A stretch of DNA of 64,000 bases from Vanessa cardui (Eukaryota; Arthropoda; Insecta; Lepidoptera; Nymphalidae): assembly GCF_905220365.1 (NCBI RefSeq), contig NC_061125.1:10991831-11055830 (forward strand), written 5' to 3'. The notes under the pieces were generated by a model. It made no database searches. It had not been told where the DNA came from and worked only from the letters and a program-made list of their open reading frames with translations. The translations under genes and the position numbers were made by a program. The first letter of the stretch is position 1. Each line of letters opens with the position of its first letter. Positions 43,096 through 55,119 of the stretch are shown here, one piece after another.

Positions 43096-43630
43096 ATCGT
43101 CGCAATAATAATTTTATCTCTTATTTTATGATAGGCGTTTTGAAGATCTTGTGTATGGTATGAAAATAATTGTTATCTTGATTATAAATATGTAAGTTAT
43201 GTATATGGTGTTCATTATTGCAAATAAGCATTTTATTGAATGTGGTTATTACTGTCAAATGTTCAGACATTTCATTTTCATGTTATATCTTTAATCTTAT
43301 GAAGTACATATAAGGTACATGGTAGGTATCTCTCATATACCATAAGGTACATGGCATCTATGACTCATGTTTATTGTTTTACAGTCGTGTCTGCTTTACG
43401 GACAGGGAAGTTGTTATACCGTCTCTGACTGGCGGTGACGGAATGTGCTGCGACGATAAATGACATAATTTTGCAGTATTCATTTTTATAAGATTGAATC
43501 CGACATACGAACGCGACTGCCGCGTGGCATGCCTTGACTTGTTTTTATGCGTAGCGGCACTACACTAGTTCTGCCACATCATACAACTGAAAAAAAATCT
43601 TTTTCAATTTACAAGTAATCTAATGTCCGT

Positions 43631-43674
43631 AAATGAAACTTTCCGAAACCGATCGTTTTCGGAAAGTTTCATTT
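43631..43674. repeat. Perfect 18-bp hairpin with an 8-base loop
   Basis: AAATGAAACTTTCCGAAA, loop CCGATCGT, then TTTCGGAAAGTTTCATTT. All 18 pairs match. It lies in a GC-richer block (43400-43830) with no other recognised feature. Confidence 0.9.
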
Positions 43675-44408
43675 TTAATCGAATCGACGAAGTTAATCTG
43701 TAATAATTTCGTCTCCGTAACCGTACCTGTAACTGGTAAAATTTATATCTCTATCCATATCCCGATTCGAAATTACACATCCATAACATCTTTGATGTAT
43801 GGTTGCGATCCTTTTCCGAATCTCATGTCGGACCACTAAAATTTGTTAGATTTATGTGATGGACTTCAAAAACAGTGATCTGGAGTTTCGTAGTCAGCAA
43901 TGTTAGATGCCTGTCCATTGAGTTTATTATTAAGTTATCTAAAAGTGTGTTTGTACATACATTCTGGATGGTAATTAATCACAATTGGGTATTATTTATT
44001 TTAATAACCTTAAATTCAAAAATATATTGCTGCTTTTGATTTTCCATAAGAAACATTCATATTCAATTAACATCTTAATTAAATCGATAATAAAAAATAA
44101 CGATTAAATGAATGTGCCGAAATATTGTAGCATAATTTTTAAATCATAGTGAATATGGATGTATCATTATATGTTGTAATGGAGTTTGTCCCCTACACAA
44201 ATACATATACAAAATTACCGATTCTCGTGTAATCTTATACGTAAAGAAGAACATTCGTTTGTTTAATTTATATCGTGTTGCCTTTACTTTGCAAATACGT
44301 TCAACATGTTTTATACAAATGAATGTAATTTGATAAAGCTAAAGTATATTCATTTACTCCGTTAAATTTTACATAAGTTATGTAACAAAACAGTCTGTAG
44401 ACATAATT

Positions 44409-44610
44409 TGAGAGTCGATGTGGCTCAGTGACTAAAACATGTGAATCTTAAGAGAAGACTGCGGTTTAAGCCCCCAGCAAGCACCATGGAATTATCATGC
44501 GCCTAATTAATTTACTACACGTAGCGACGTCATAGATAAGCTCACAACGCGTACAAATGAGGAATGGAAGCCTTTGCCCAGCAGTGGGATATAAAGAGAC
44601 AGCTGTTGTC
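44409..44610 (+). mobile_element. tRNA-derived SINE, diverged Metulj-like subfamily
   Basis: The A-box-like TGGCTCAGTG and B-box-like GGTTTAAGCCC sit at tRNA spacing. They are followed by CAGCAAGCACC, a changed body, and a 3' end GAAGCCTTTGCCCAGCAGTG with GGATATAAAGAGACAGCTGT. It is shorter than the other Metulj-like copies. Confidence 0.65.
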
Positions 44611-44744
44611 TTTTTATGCATTAAATAATATGATCAACTCTTTATTATATTGATACTTTTTGGAAAGAAACCCCTGGAGTTAGGCTAGGGTTCCATGATA
44701 GGACACTAGTTATTGTAAAAAAGAGCACTGTAAGTTTATATGAA

Positions 44745-44890
44745 AAGAGCGACTATGCAAGTTTCTTGATGTTTCTTCTCGCTTGAAGCTGCTTTCCGAA
44801 ACGGTGGTAGTATTCCATTATTGACGATTCAAAACGCTTCATTGTGAAATTTACTTGAATAAAATTGATTTGATTCATCAGTAGTTTTAA
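44745..44890 (+). repeat. LINE 3'-end fragment (GGTTCTTCTCGG family)
   Basis: GAGCGACTATGCAAGTTTCT, TTTCCGAAACGGTGGTAGTA, GACGATTCAAAACGCTTCAT and ACTTGAATAAAATTGATTTG follow the order seen at 13665-13805. Confidence 0.55.
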
Positions 44891-45503
44891 CAATAATATT
44901 TGAATAAGCACAAAATATTGTAGAGAAAAACAAACGATCATTAACTCGTCTGTTTGTACTGCAATAACACAAGTATTCGTAGCATGAGAATGACGTCACA
45001 AGATTTTATGTCTAACCACGGAAACCGCACATTCGTGGCCAATTATTTTCAAACAGTTTTCCTCAAACAAAGACTTAAGTATTCTCTTGAGAAACATTTT
45101 AACGCCTGTGTAATGAAGAAAAAATGACATATTATTTTTTCTTATATGTAACCTATTTTTTTTCTGGCTTTGGTTATCATGCTTTGACTATTAGGTTTAT
45201 AGACATTTATTCTCGAAAAGACAAAAGTCGCTTACATGAGAACACACAGAAAAAGTAAGATAACATTTGTGCTCGTCTTAAAATAACTAGCCATTCAACG
45301 CATTAGTTTGTTATTGTTCAAATAATCATTTTAAATAAAAATAATAATACAATATCAAATTATACTATTATTGTTATTCAAAATGATTGTGCTTTAATGT
45401 AATTAGCCAGTTTTGTCTTAAATGCAATGACTATTACATAGTTCTATTTGTGAAATGATATATTTGTGTGTATATGATCGTTAAAAACGCATTTCGAATT
45501 ATT

Positions 45504-46221
45504 AAGCGATTTCAAAAAAAGGAGTGTTCTCAATACGACTGGTATATTTATATTTTTTTATGTTTGTTCTTATTAATTGTTCGTCAATTACTTCGCCATT
45601 TATGAACCGATTTTGATGATTTTTTTTTAGTTAGAAAGAAGATACGCCTGGAATGGTACCATGATGAGGATATCAGAGTCTGATGATGGGATCCTGGAGA
45701 AAACGAGGGGAACCCTTAAATTTTATAGGCGCATGTACCGCGTTTTACATATTTTCTGAAGTTATATTGGCTTTTGCTTCTGACAATGATAATGTTGTAC
45801 TACTGAGCTGTTCATGGAAGGTGTAAGTCCTCAATTACTAGGAGTTAGGAAATAGTTCTTTTAACATTAATATATGGATTTATACTCCTCTTTGTAGCGT
45901 TTATGAAGAGAAGTACAGGGTCATTAAACATTTCTTTTGTTATGTTATTGTTTGGTATATCATGCTCCAGAAGTGATCCCATATAAGATTTATCGAAATA
46001 CGTTCAGCGCTTTTTGAAATTATTAACAAATAACCATTTACTACATAAGAACTTTTAATTTCTATTTTGAGAAAATAACACTAAAAAGAGTTAAATAAAA
46101 TATTTTTTCAAAAAACATACAATCGGCCGATTTCAATAATATGTGTTTAAATCAAATTATTTTATTACTTCTTGGTGATCACTTTGAAGTCGGTGTTATT
46201 TTTTAGAAAAAAATATTTTAT
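45504..46221 (+). mobile_element. TCAACCGACTTC (HINE-like) element, old copy
   Basis: The left end AAGCGATTTCAAAAAAAGGA is followed by GTGTTCTCAATACGACTGG and a T-rich run, then GAACCGATTTTGATGATTTT and GATGATGGGATCCTGGAGAA, shared with 15150-16070. The right end holds the inverted motif TTTGAAGTCGGTGTTATTTT. The body is strongly diverged. Confidence 0.6.
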
Positions 46222-46451
46222 CTGACATCTTTTTAAATAGATAAAGTTCAGGGATAAAAATCTCACGAGAATAACCTACAATTTGGTAATAATAATAAAA
46301 GATATTATATTATTGAAACTGAAGTAATTACATAAAATAATTGAAATTTATTTTATTATTTTATTGTATCTACCTATAACATTCTCAAAATAATCTCGAG
46401 TCAAATTACAACCTATAACTTACATACATGTTTAATTTAAGAAAGACACTG

Positions 46452-46680
46452 CTTATCAACAGCAGTTCATCAACAGCCTGTGAATTTCCTACTGCTGGGC
46501 TAAGGCCCTCTCTCCCTTCGAGGAGAAGGTTAGGGGCATATTTCATTGCTTGGTGATGTTTTCCTTCACCGCCAAGCACGAGACGAATTACACACAATAA
46601 ATATATAAAAACTCAGTGGTACTTTCCTAGATTTGATTGATTCAATCATCGGTTAAGATGCCTTATTTCTAGCCATTTGC
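46452..46680 (-). mobile_element. Metulj-like SINE, internally deleted
   Basis: CAGCCTGTGAATTTCCTACT, GCTGGGCTAAGGCCCTCTCT and GGAGAAGGTTAGGGGCATAT jump directly to GATGTTTTCCTTCACCGCCA, so the ATTCCACCAACCCGC block is deleted. The head has decayed B box text (CTAGATTTGATTGATTC). Confidence 0.75.
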
Positions 46681-47092
46681 ATTGCTTAATACGTAAATAA
46701 ATCTATTATACAATTTTTATAAAATAAAAACGTTTTTTAAGAGAACCACACATTTACGGCTGAATAGCGAAAGAATTCGGCTTTTACAAAACATCTAATA
46801 CGTAATACATCATTTCACCTTGTGTAGTTTTCTCTTTCAATAATTCTTGTAGAGCTTTTAGTTGAATATTGCGTAAAAGTATTGCTGGGAAAAAGAAAAC
46901 ACGAATATTGCGGTCACTCGAGGTTAGCAAGCCATTCTTATAACTCTGAACTAAGTGAAAAGTAAATAGCGTTTTAAATAAGTAAATACTGTTTTGATAA
47001 AATATTTTCAGTATACTTGAACGTATTACGACGTTGACGAAGCGAACAGTAAATTCGAAATATAGAACGACACCAAAGCAAGATATAAAACT

Positions 47093-47385
47093 GTCATAAA
47101 CTCCCACTGCTGGGCTAAAGGCATCCTCTCCCTTTAGGAGAAGGTTTGGAACATATTCCACCACGCTGTTCCAATGTGGGTTGGTGAAATACACATGTGG
47201 CAGAATTTATATGAAATCTGTCACATGCAGGTTTCCACACGATGTTTTTCTTCACCGCCAAGCACGAGATGAATTACAAAGACAAATTAAGCACATGAAT
47301 CAGCGGCGCTTGCCTTAGTTTAAACCCGCAATCATCGGTGAAGATGCACGCATTCTAACCACTGGGCCATCTCGACTCTCGACTC
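47093..47385 (-). mobile_element. Metulj-like SINE, near full length
   Basis: CTCCCACTGCTGGGCTAAAG, CCACGCTGTTCCAATGTGGG, ACACATGTGGCAGAATTTAT, GTTTTTCTTCACCGCCAAGC, GCGCTTGCCTTAGTTTAAAC (B box region) and ACCACTGGGCCATCTCGACT (A box region). The TTG-type tail is lost. Confidence 0.88.
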
Positions 47386-47389
47386 AGAA

Positions 47390-48965
47390 GACAAACCAAA
47401 ACTACAATCCAAAACCTCCGGAATCTCTTGCACATACAACCGCTACGATTAAAACATGTCCTTTATTTTTAACGATTTTTTTTAAATATCATGATACATT
47501 TTAGGGGCGGTGATTAAAATACATCATCTTAATAGCAAATAATAAAAGAAAAAATCTGAATAAACGTGCAGATTTTTACAAAATGAATATTTAATATAAT
47601 ACAACACACTCGTTTGATCAGAAATGTACTCATCCACGCAATTTTTAGACTAATGTCATGTAAATTGGTTGAAAAGCAAGGCAAAACGCTTTGGCATGTA
47701 GAAAAGCTGTTTTCCGAGGATTTAACCCGTAATATTTAGTTAAGACATGTGGGTTAACCATAATATTGTTTCATTAAAATAGACTGTTTTTGATAAAAAA
47801 TATAGCATCTAATATTCTTATCACTTATACTAAACCTCGAATGATAAAAATATACTACATTACCAGCGTGTGAGTGGCGTAAAGTGCTCTCTTCAAGTAA
47901 ATACAATCTCAGTACAAATATAAAATAAGGATACAATATACAAACCATTTACGAGACTTTGAATAAATATAATGAAAGGAACCGAAATCGAAGGGATAGG
48001 TAAAGGTAGAAATGTGAATATATGTATACCATTTTACACGTATATTATATAGAAAAAACAAGTAAAAGTAAATGGAAACAATATACAAAAGTTGATTGAT
48101 AAATAAAATTTAAAATCTTGAAGCCAAAAAATCAGTCGTTTTATCTATCATGTAATTCGTTCTAAAAGTATTTTTATCAATCATGTAACTCGCTCTGAAA
48201 TAAATCGTTTTTATTGTTCCTTTTTATACAATCGTTTAATTTTAATTGCCCATGTTCCGTTCATACGGTTTTGTCGTTTGGAATAAAATTCTTCAGATCC
48301 TCAGTATTTTCCCAGAAAAGGTCCTGGACCTTTGCTCCAGAATTTCAGACATATTTGGTATGTAAAGTGATTTCCATCTAATCTTCTTATACCTTTTTGG
48401 GTAAATTAAGAGAATAATAGATTGGTACATTTTCACTCCTGAATTATTCAACGAATTTGTGATAGTATGAAATGTAGATGTTCTAGACAAGGCAAAAACT
48501 AGGGTCCGGTCTTATAGTCCATACTCTTAATCCAGATAAATGCTCGGACATAAAACCTGCTTAGACCAACACCTAACCTAATAACCTTTGTAAGCTGAAA
48601 AGGGGAACGTCAATAAATATATTAATTTATTCTTTCTTGCATTAAAATCTAAGATTTAAATATTATATACTTTTATGTAATCTATTTATATTTTCCCTAT
48701 GGCACGGTAACCGCATCAGTCTATGCAGCTTTGAAACAATCTTATGAGAAACTGGGAAAATCTAATTCAGAAGAAGAAACGCCTGAATACTGTCATCTAT
48801 AGATATTGGCGCTGTTCGCAATGTACAACATTCCATAAATCGGCAAATATTTGAAGCTAATATTTTATGACTCTCGTGATTGTAATTGAGCCAGTTCCCT
48901 CACTCAAGATTGGATCTTCCAATAACAAAACAATATATCTGTTTATGTTGTGCTTATTATTGATA
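47390..48965. other. AT-rich intergenic DNA, nothing recognised
   Basis: Short open frames only; no motif or repeat shared with other parts of the window. Confidence 0.5.
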
Positions 48966-48969
48966 TCTA

Positions 48970-49024
48970 ATAAATGGGTTGTTATCCATCTAAACGGGCT
49001 TGCACCAAGTCCTACTACCAAGTA
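48970..49024 (+). mobile_element. Fragment of the GGCCCATATG/CTACCACCAAG repeat (3' end only)
   Basis: GGGTTGTTATCCATCTAAAC and GGGCTTGCACCAAGTCCTAC, ending TACCAAGTAAA, match the last 50 bases of the family. Confidence 0.6.
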
Positions 49025-49652
49025 AAATAATTATTAGATAATATATAAAAAAGGTTATCTGTATTGTATTGAATAATTTATTATTAAATACAATACAGAC
49101 TATATTTATTATTAAAATAACCATTTTTTATTTAATGCATAAGTATGAATACAAGGTACACATCCGGAAATATTTTTTTTATTAATTAAGAAATTAAGTA
49201 TTTTAAATTAAGATTATCATGTACGTATAATGGAGTGAATATTTGTTACTTATGTATATTTAGAACAAAATTTGACGTATGATTTTTACGCAAAGGAATA
49301 TCAATAACATTCTTTCTCGTGGGGAAAATCTGAGCGTTTTTATTACTTCGGAAAATGAAGACACTGAAGGCTACTTTGCTCCAATATTTTTGTCTTATGA
49401 AATGTTTTATATCTGATGTACAAAGGCATAAGAAATTTGACTTCTTTTACATATCTTTGAATGTTGTTAATAACGAACGTAGCAAAATTGAAAAGCAGTG
49501 ACAATGGAACGTTCAACGTGACATCAAAGTCAGGTTCTAGGAATCTTATACAATCGTCATAATGATGACAACGTTTATTAGGACTGATAGCTATATATTT
49601 GTGTAATATTTCTTGTGTAAATTGCGTAAATTAAATTATATTTGAAACAATA

Positions 49653-49795
49653 AGCGCCAATAGCGCAATGGTTTACAGGTCGCTTTGCGATGTAAAATGT
49701 TTCAACTTCGATTTTGATTATTGGGCTATTATCACCTCACTCCTGGCACAATTAAAAAAAAAGCTTAATTGGGGTAAATAGGAATATTAATTAAT
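49653..49795 (+). mobile_element. tRNA-derived SINE of another family
   Basis: GCGCCAATAGCGCAATGGTT holds an A-box-like TAGCGCAATGG. GTTTCAACTTCGATTTTGAT is a B-box-like region, then GGGCTATTATCACCTCACTC and CTGGCACAATT, and a 3' part AGCTTAATTGGGGTAAATAG. The head-body layout is that of a short SINE. It is not a functional tRNA because the fold and acceptor stem cannot be completed. Confidence 0.55.
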
Positions 49796-49799
49796 CCTT

Positions 49800-51405
49800 A
49801 AAATAGGCATTGACGAAACAATGTTTTGGAAACAATTCTAGTTCAACTTTCATAGTTATCTGTTGTTGACGCAAATAATTAAATGAAATCTCGTTTGAAA
49901 ACTTATCTGAAATTTCGTTCCCGATTTTCAACATCGTTATTTTTCATATCCAGGCGAAAATTTTGGCGATGAAATTGGATATGCTGAATAAAAATTTAAA
50001 TTAAGAACTGCTTCGAATCATAATATACATACTTTAGACAATTTCATAAATTATATTTAATCTGTCATTTTTTATTATTTTATTTCCTATCTAAAAAGTA
50101 TTAGTGTCATTTTCGTTAAGATATTTCATTATGCACCAAAATCTTCATTAATAAATATTATTTGAATCAAAACAAATCAAATCAAAATACCTTATATTCA
50201 ATTTTAGTATCGGACAGATTAATTGATAGTCAATTTACAAATCGAACATTGGCTTGAGAAAATAATACCCGATCTCGGAAGATCTACTGACAGAATCAGC
50301 TGTTTATTTGTTGTCATTTTGTAATTATAGCCATAAGGCGGTAAATTTTTCAAATTTAATAAAAATTATAGGTTATTAATTTTATAAAATCGGATGCAAT
50401 ACTTTTTTTAATTATACTTTTCATAAAAAATATTATTAATCGCTGCCTGTAAATTAAGATGTAGTCAGTTTAATTTCCGTTCAATGAAGCGGATGGCATA
50501 CAGATAATTAAATATATTACCAATTAACATATTATTTATTTTCATTTAAAATAAAGCGAAAGCAATTAATATATCTACTTAATATATAATCATTTATATA
50601 AACGATTCGTGAACACGTGTAACATTAATTGTGCCTAATTAAGACCGCCATGAACAATGTGCTAGGTCATACTAGGATTTATTGTGATTCCTTGATTTAT
50701 TAGTGAAACGAAAATAAATTTACCCGTTAGGAAATAAACATCTTTACTATGTGATTAATAAGTTATTATATTTAATAATATTCTTCTTAATTATATATTT
50801 ATAGCTTAAGCTGATTTTTGTCCCAATGGTTAGTGGACGATACTGCACATCTACTGATTATGATCTTATTTAGACGAACCTATTTGTCATTTAATATAAA
50901 TGTGATATCAGGGAGAGGAAAAAGTTACTGGCTGTTAGAGAGCGGTACTAGGGTTGTTTAAGAAAAAAATGTAAACAAACATTTAAAGATAATATTATAT
51001 GATATTGACAAACTCCAATTATTTTGAATAACCGCAGCGACTCTCGGGACACTAGTATATATTTATACTAGTAGTAATATAAATGAATAAATGAGATGTT
51101 TTTGTACATTAATAAATACTAAATCTATACTCGAATAAGATGAAAGTTGATATCTTCAGATCATTTGTCACAACTAACTTCACAAGTGTACGCCATTTTG
51201 ATACCTATAAATATTCTTAGCATAGTCAATATTGCATTTCACATCATAGCATCTAAAGCTCGTTTTCAGCGGTAAGTTTTGAATTGCTTATAAAAGAATA
51301 TCCGTATTCGTCGTAGTAATTGTAATCATTCTTATAAAAGAATATGTGTATGCGTATTCCTTCAAACCTAGAAGTATTAGTAATTCCTGGTATATTAAAT
51401 ACTAT
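49800..51405. other. AT-rich intergenic DNA, nothing recognised
   Basis: No ORF above chance. A local direct duplication around TCTTATAAAAGAATAT is seen at about 51288-51348. Confidence 0.5.
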
Positions 51406-51412
51406 ATCATCG

Positions 51413-51649
51413 TCATTACATATTATAAAACAAAGTCACTTACCGCTGTCTGTCTGATTTTGATGCAGTTTTTTAATAAAGAAAGTTTTTCTATATAATA
51501 TATGGAGAATATAGCAAAGAAATACTGATAATTTTAGAAGTTTCTAATACAATGTCATAAATAAACAAATTATGTAGTAAATTATATATCTAATTATAGT
51601 ATATAATTATCGTGCCCATTCCTGTGCGAAGCCAAGGGCGGGTCGCTTG
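51413..51649 (+). mobile_element. Short non-autonomous Helitron (252-bp family), standalone copy
   Basis: It starts TCATTACATATTATAAAACA and continues AAGTCACTTACCGCTGTCTG, TGATTTTGATGCAGTTTTTT and AATACTGATAATTTTAGAAG. The GC-rich end CCTGTGCGAAGCCAAGGGCG, GGTCGCTTG|T has CTTG in place of CTAG. It lies outside any HINE-like host, so this Helitron moved independently. Confidence 0.75.
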
Positions 51650-52087
51650 TAGATACATATATATGTATGAAACACATCTCGTATTTAAAGTTACATCATA
51701 TGTTGTTGCAATAACGGTAATAAATCAACCTTGAAATCATTATCTAGGAATAAGTTTTTGAAGCACATGCAGAAGATTTATTGCAACGTCTGTTTGATAT
51801 TTTTGACTTACGTGTACTAGGACCGGAACGTATCATTTCCACGATTTATGCCTAATGTTTGTACGATTACGGCGTAGGCTCTTGTTTGCTATAAGAGCTG
51901 TATCTAATGTGCTTGGTTGTTAATGTTAGTAATTGTAATCATTTTATTTAACTCTGCTAATTTCGTTAAATTATATGTAGCATTAAAATTATACATTTTT
52001 AATTCATATTTGTATATATGTATTTAAGCACTTAATGTTATTAATACATCGGATAATAAAAAAACAATATTATTATTATATTAAATA

Positions 52088-53316
52088 CTAGCTATACCCG
52101 CCCGCTTCGCTGGGCATTAGTCGTAGAAAAATATTTTTTTAATTTTTCATTTTGTAATTAATTACTGATACAATGTACAAATAATCAAGAAATATGCGAG
52201 ATCTAATCAAATACTTAAAATTATTTATTTTAATATTCGTCAATGATGTTCTCGATAGGCTGCCGATTGGTCATAACACCCATAAACTTATTTATCAAGA
52301 TCATATCTTCTTTTTTTTGAATCCGGAAACAGATATGATTTATGAGAATGTTTTTGTTGGTGAAATCTCGATGTAAAGTTGGCACGATGAAAATTTTAAT
52401 TAAATTTCTATAGTCTAGAAAAGTTTGTATCACACCAAAAACGTCCTCCATTATCCGGTTCTATCAAATATCGATGTTATAACATTTACAACCTTGTCAT
52501 CTGTAAGTATCTCGTAAATAAATGTACCCTTTGGCTCGAAGTTTTGATTGGTTGCATCGAATGTAGTTTAATTCTTCGTTCTCGACCATAGCGTACATGT
52601 CAACAATGAATTGTTAAAACAGTTGACGATACTTCAGAATATGGTTAGATTGATTATCTCTAATTATACGATACGCATAAAATCAAACTCTTAGATGTCA
52701 CAGAGTCAGTCGTGACATTATTTTGATACAGTCCGAGATGATATCCATCTTATGCGCGCATAATCATAATTGGATAATCGTAATAATTGTCATACGATTG
52801 ATATTTTTCAGCGATACCTTGATTGTTTTTGGGTTCGCTTAGTGATAACAATACCTCGTTTTGTAATTTCTGTACCGAAAATTATAGCTGTGACTTCAGG
52901 AGCTATAGAAGCTTCAATACGCCTTTTATGCTCTGCGTTCTACCTGCATTGATAATTAGTTTGAATCATTTGTTGTTTCACTATCTAGAGCAGTTTTAGA
53001 CATAATCCTAAATTTAGCGATGATTTCTCGATTAGTTGTGGTACTGAACATGCATCGAAGATCAATCTTTTTCTACGTTGTCCGTGAAATAAATGTCCAG
53101 AAATTGGGAATTTTATTTAGATACTGGAAGAAGTGAACCAATCATATGATACACTTTAAACGTAGACGCGTAATTATTGTAATGTACAATATTTGTTACT
53201 CCAAAAGACGTCATTTAAAAGCATGAATTGTAATTTCTAATGTACCCCTAGTACGAGTTTGTAAAAATGTTTCATGTACAGAATTGACTTCCCTACAGAT
53301 TTATTATAAGTATAGA
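52088..53316 (-). mobile_element. Helitron with Rep relic, shorter sister of 17043-20294
   Basis: On the minus strand it starts A|TCTATACTTATAATAAATC and ends GCGAAGCGGGCGGGTATAGCTAG|T. It has the same ends as the plus-strand copy and the same A|T target. Rep blocks in shifting frames include KHKRRIEAS-like text near 52925, TEITKRGIVITKR, AEKYQSYDNYYDYP, DGYHLGLYQNN and ENEELNYIRCNQSKLRAKGY with YIYLRDTY near 52590-52505. Much of the 5' region of the sister is deleted here. It contains no LINE insertion. All frames are broken. Confidence 0.85.
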
Positions 53317-53344
53317 TAACATATAAGTATGGTACGTGGTATAG

Positions 53345-53475
53345 GAGAACAAACGCAAATAAGTACAGACAGGGAGAATAAACACTAGTTGCCTTCGCTA
53401 TGACGGCCTGCAAGATGCCTTTTCACGCCTCGTTTGAACGAACCCAGGTGAAAAGAAGAGGGGAACACGTTTATC
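53345..53475 (+). repeat. LINE fragment (GCCTGCAAGATGCC family)
   Basis: TTGCCTTCGCTATGACGGCC, TGCAAGATGCCTTTTCACGC and CTCGTTTGAACGAACCCAGG, then AAGAAGAGGGGAACACG, match the 3' region of a common lepidopteran LINE by wording. There is no coding part. Confidence 0.45.
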
Positions 53476-53864
53476 CATGTATATATAAACGATATACGGC
53501 TTGTATTTCATTTTGATATGTAAAATTAGATACTTTGATTGTTTTATATGTTTATGACGTGCGCTTTTTTAGTGTTTTTGTTTAGTTGCCATTGGAAAAT
53601 ATATTTACCTCTAGTCATGTCAATGTTTTGGTCGAGTACAAAACTAATGTTCCAATCATTTCAAGGATAAAAGAGTAAGGCAATGCATTTTTTGGTGCAC
53701 ACTTTTGAATTAAATTTAGTAACATAAACTATCCAATGCACTATTACTAACTCAGTGAATAAAGTGTTAGTAGACCGTTCTGTATCGTGCAGTGAAATGA
53801 TATTGTTTTCCATACATCAATTTGATACGCAAATTTCTGCTTTTTTACAAGGAAACTAATGAGG

Positions 53865-53908
53865 AACTAACCTAATTGTAGTGATTCATCATTACAATTA
53901 GGTTAGTT
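53865..53908. repeat. Hairpin with 16-bp perfect arms
   Basis: AACTAACCTAATTGTA pairs with TACAATTAGGTTAGTT. The stem extends three more pairs with one G-T, leaving a six-base loop ATTCAT. Confidence 0.85.
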
Positions 53909-54344
53909 ATTAATTAGTTATTATCAACGATCAAAATGCTCTTTGCTCAGGCAATATAATATTTTTGTAAATGAGATCTTTTGATACATATCTTACATAC
54001 ATATAAAGTAATCTTACATAATTTTTGTTTGGAAAGAAAACATTTGAAGAACATTTCAAGAAAATATTTTTCATTAACGCCCGTTATGAATTATAAAATT
54101 CTCTTAATTAATATTTATTAATTGAATGTAAAAAAAAATCTTATTGGAACAAAATTTGCTTAAATTATTTTTAACTTAAGCTCCTTAATTATTGTACCGA
54201 CAGAAATTGGATTAATCCATCAACGAGGGACATATATTTCAAAGTTTCTTAAATTACATTTTAAGAGTTTTGAATCACTAACTTATTCATTGCTAGACGT
54301 CGCCTACGGATTTGCCCGAGTTTTAAGGGCTCTTCGTCAGATAA

Positions 54345-54600
54345 ATATAAATAAATTAATAAATATGAGACAACATCACATACATTACTCTGATCCCAAT
54401 GTAAGTAGCTAAAGCACTTGTGTTATGGAAAATCAAAAATAACGACGTTACCACAAACACCCAGACCCAAGGCAACATAGAAAACTAACGATAGTCTACA
54501 TTGACTCGGCCGGGAATAGAACCCGGGACCTCGGAGTGGTGTACCCATGAAAACCGGTGTACACACCACTCGACCACAGAGGGCGTCAAAGAAAAGATGC
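54345..54600 (-). mobile_element. tRNA-derived SINE, third family
   Basis: On the minus strand, CTGTGGTCGAGTGGTGTGTA carries an A box (TGGTCGAGTGG) and CCCGGGTTCTATTCCCGGCC a B box. The body follows with GTTTTCTATGTTGCCTTGGG, TCTGGGTGTTTGTGGTAACG, TTTGATTTTCCATAACACAA and CATTGGGATCAGAGTAATGT, ending in a TATTTATTAATTTAT tail. Pol III boxes and a simple tail support a full-length copy. Confidence 0.8.
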
Positions 54601-55119
54601 TTGACATACAAAAGTATCAGTGGAATTCAAACTTGTTCAATACCAAATTACATTACATTCGGTTTTGTTACTTTCGCATTTAACATAATAGTATGTATTC
54701 TCTTAATTGTATTTATTGTTTATCTGTCACATTAATTTCAAATTTTCCTTTTAAATCTAATTCTTATACACATTTACTTATAATATCTTTAAATCAATCG
54801 AAAAATATTATTAAACAATATAAAAGCCTTCGAATTATTTTATCCCCATAACGAACGCATTAATTTGTTGGATGTCAAATAACTATAATCTTCGTTCCGA
54901 ACCAACAGTTTTTATATTTAAGGAAACTCTCTGTGGTAATCAAAATGTATAGGAGCTTACTTAATTACATCAGAAGGGATCTAATTAATATGTGAGATGA
55001 TTACAAAGAACTTGTATGCATTCAATGCGAGTATATTTCTCGTGGAAAGAAATGGTAACTTTATAATTAAATAAATACAGTCAGTCCTTTTATTAAGTTT
55101 GCTACATTTTACTATAAAT

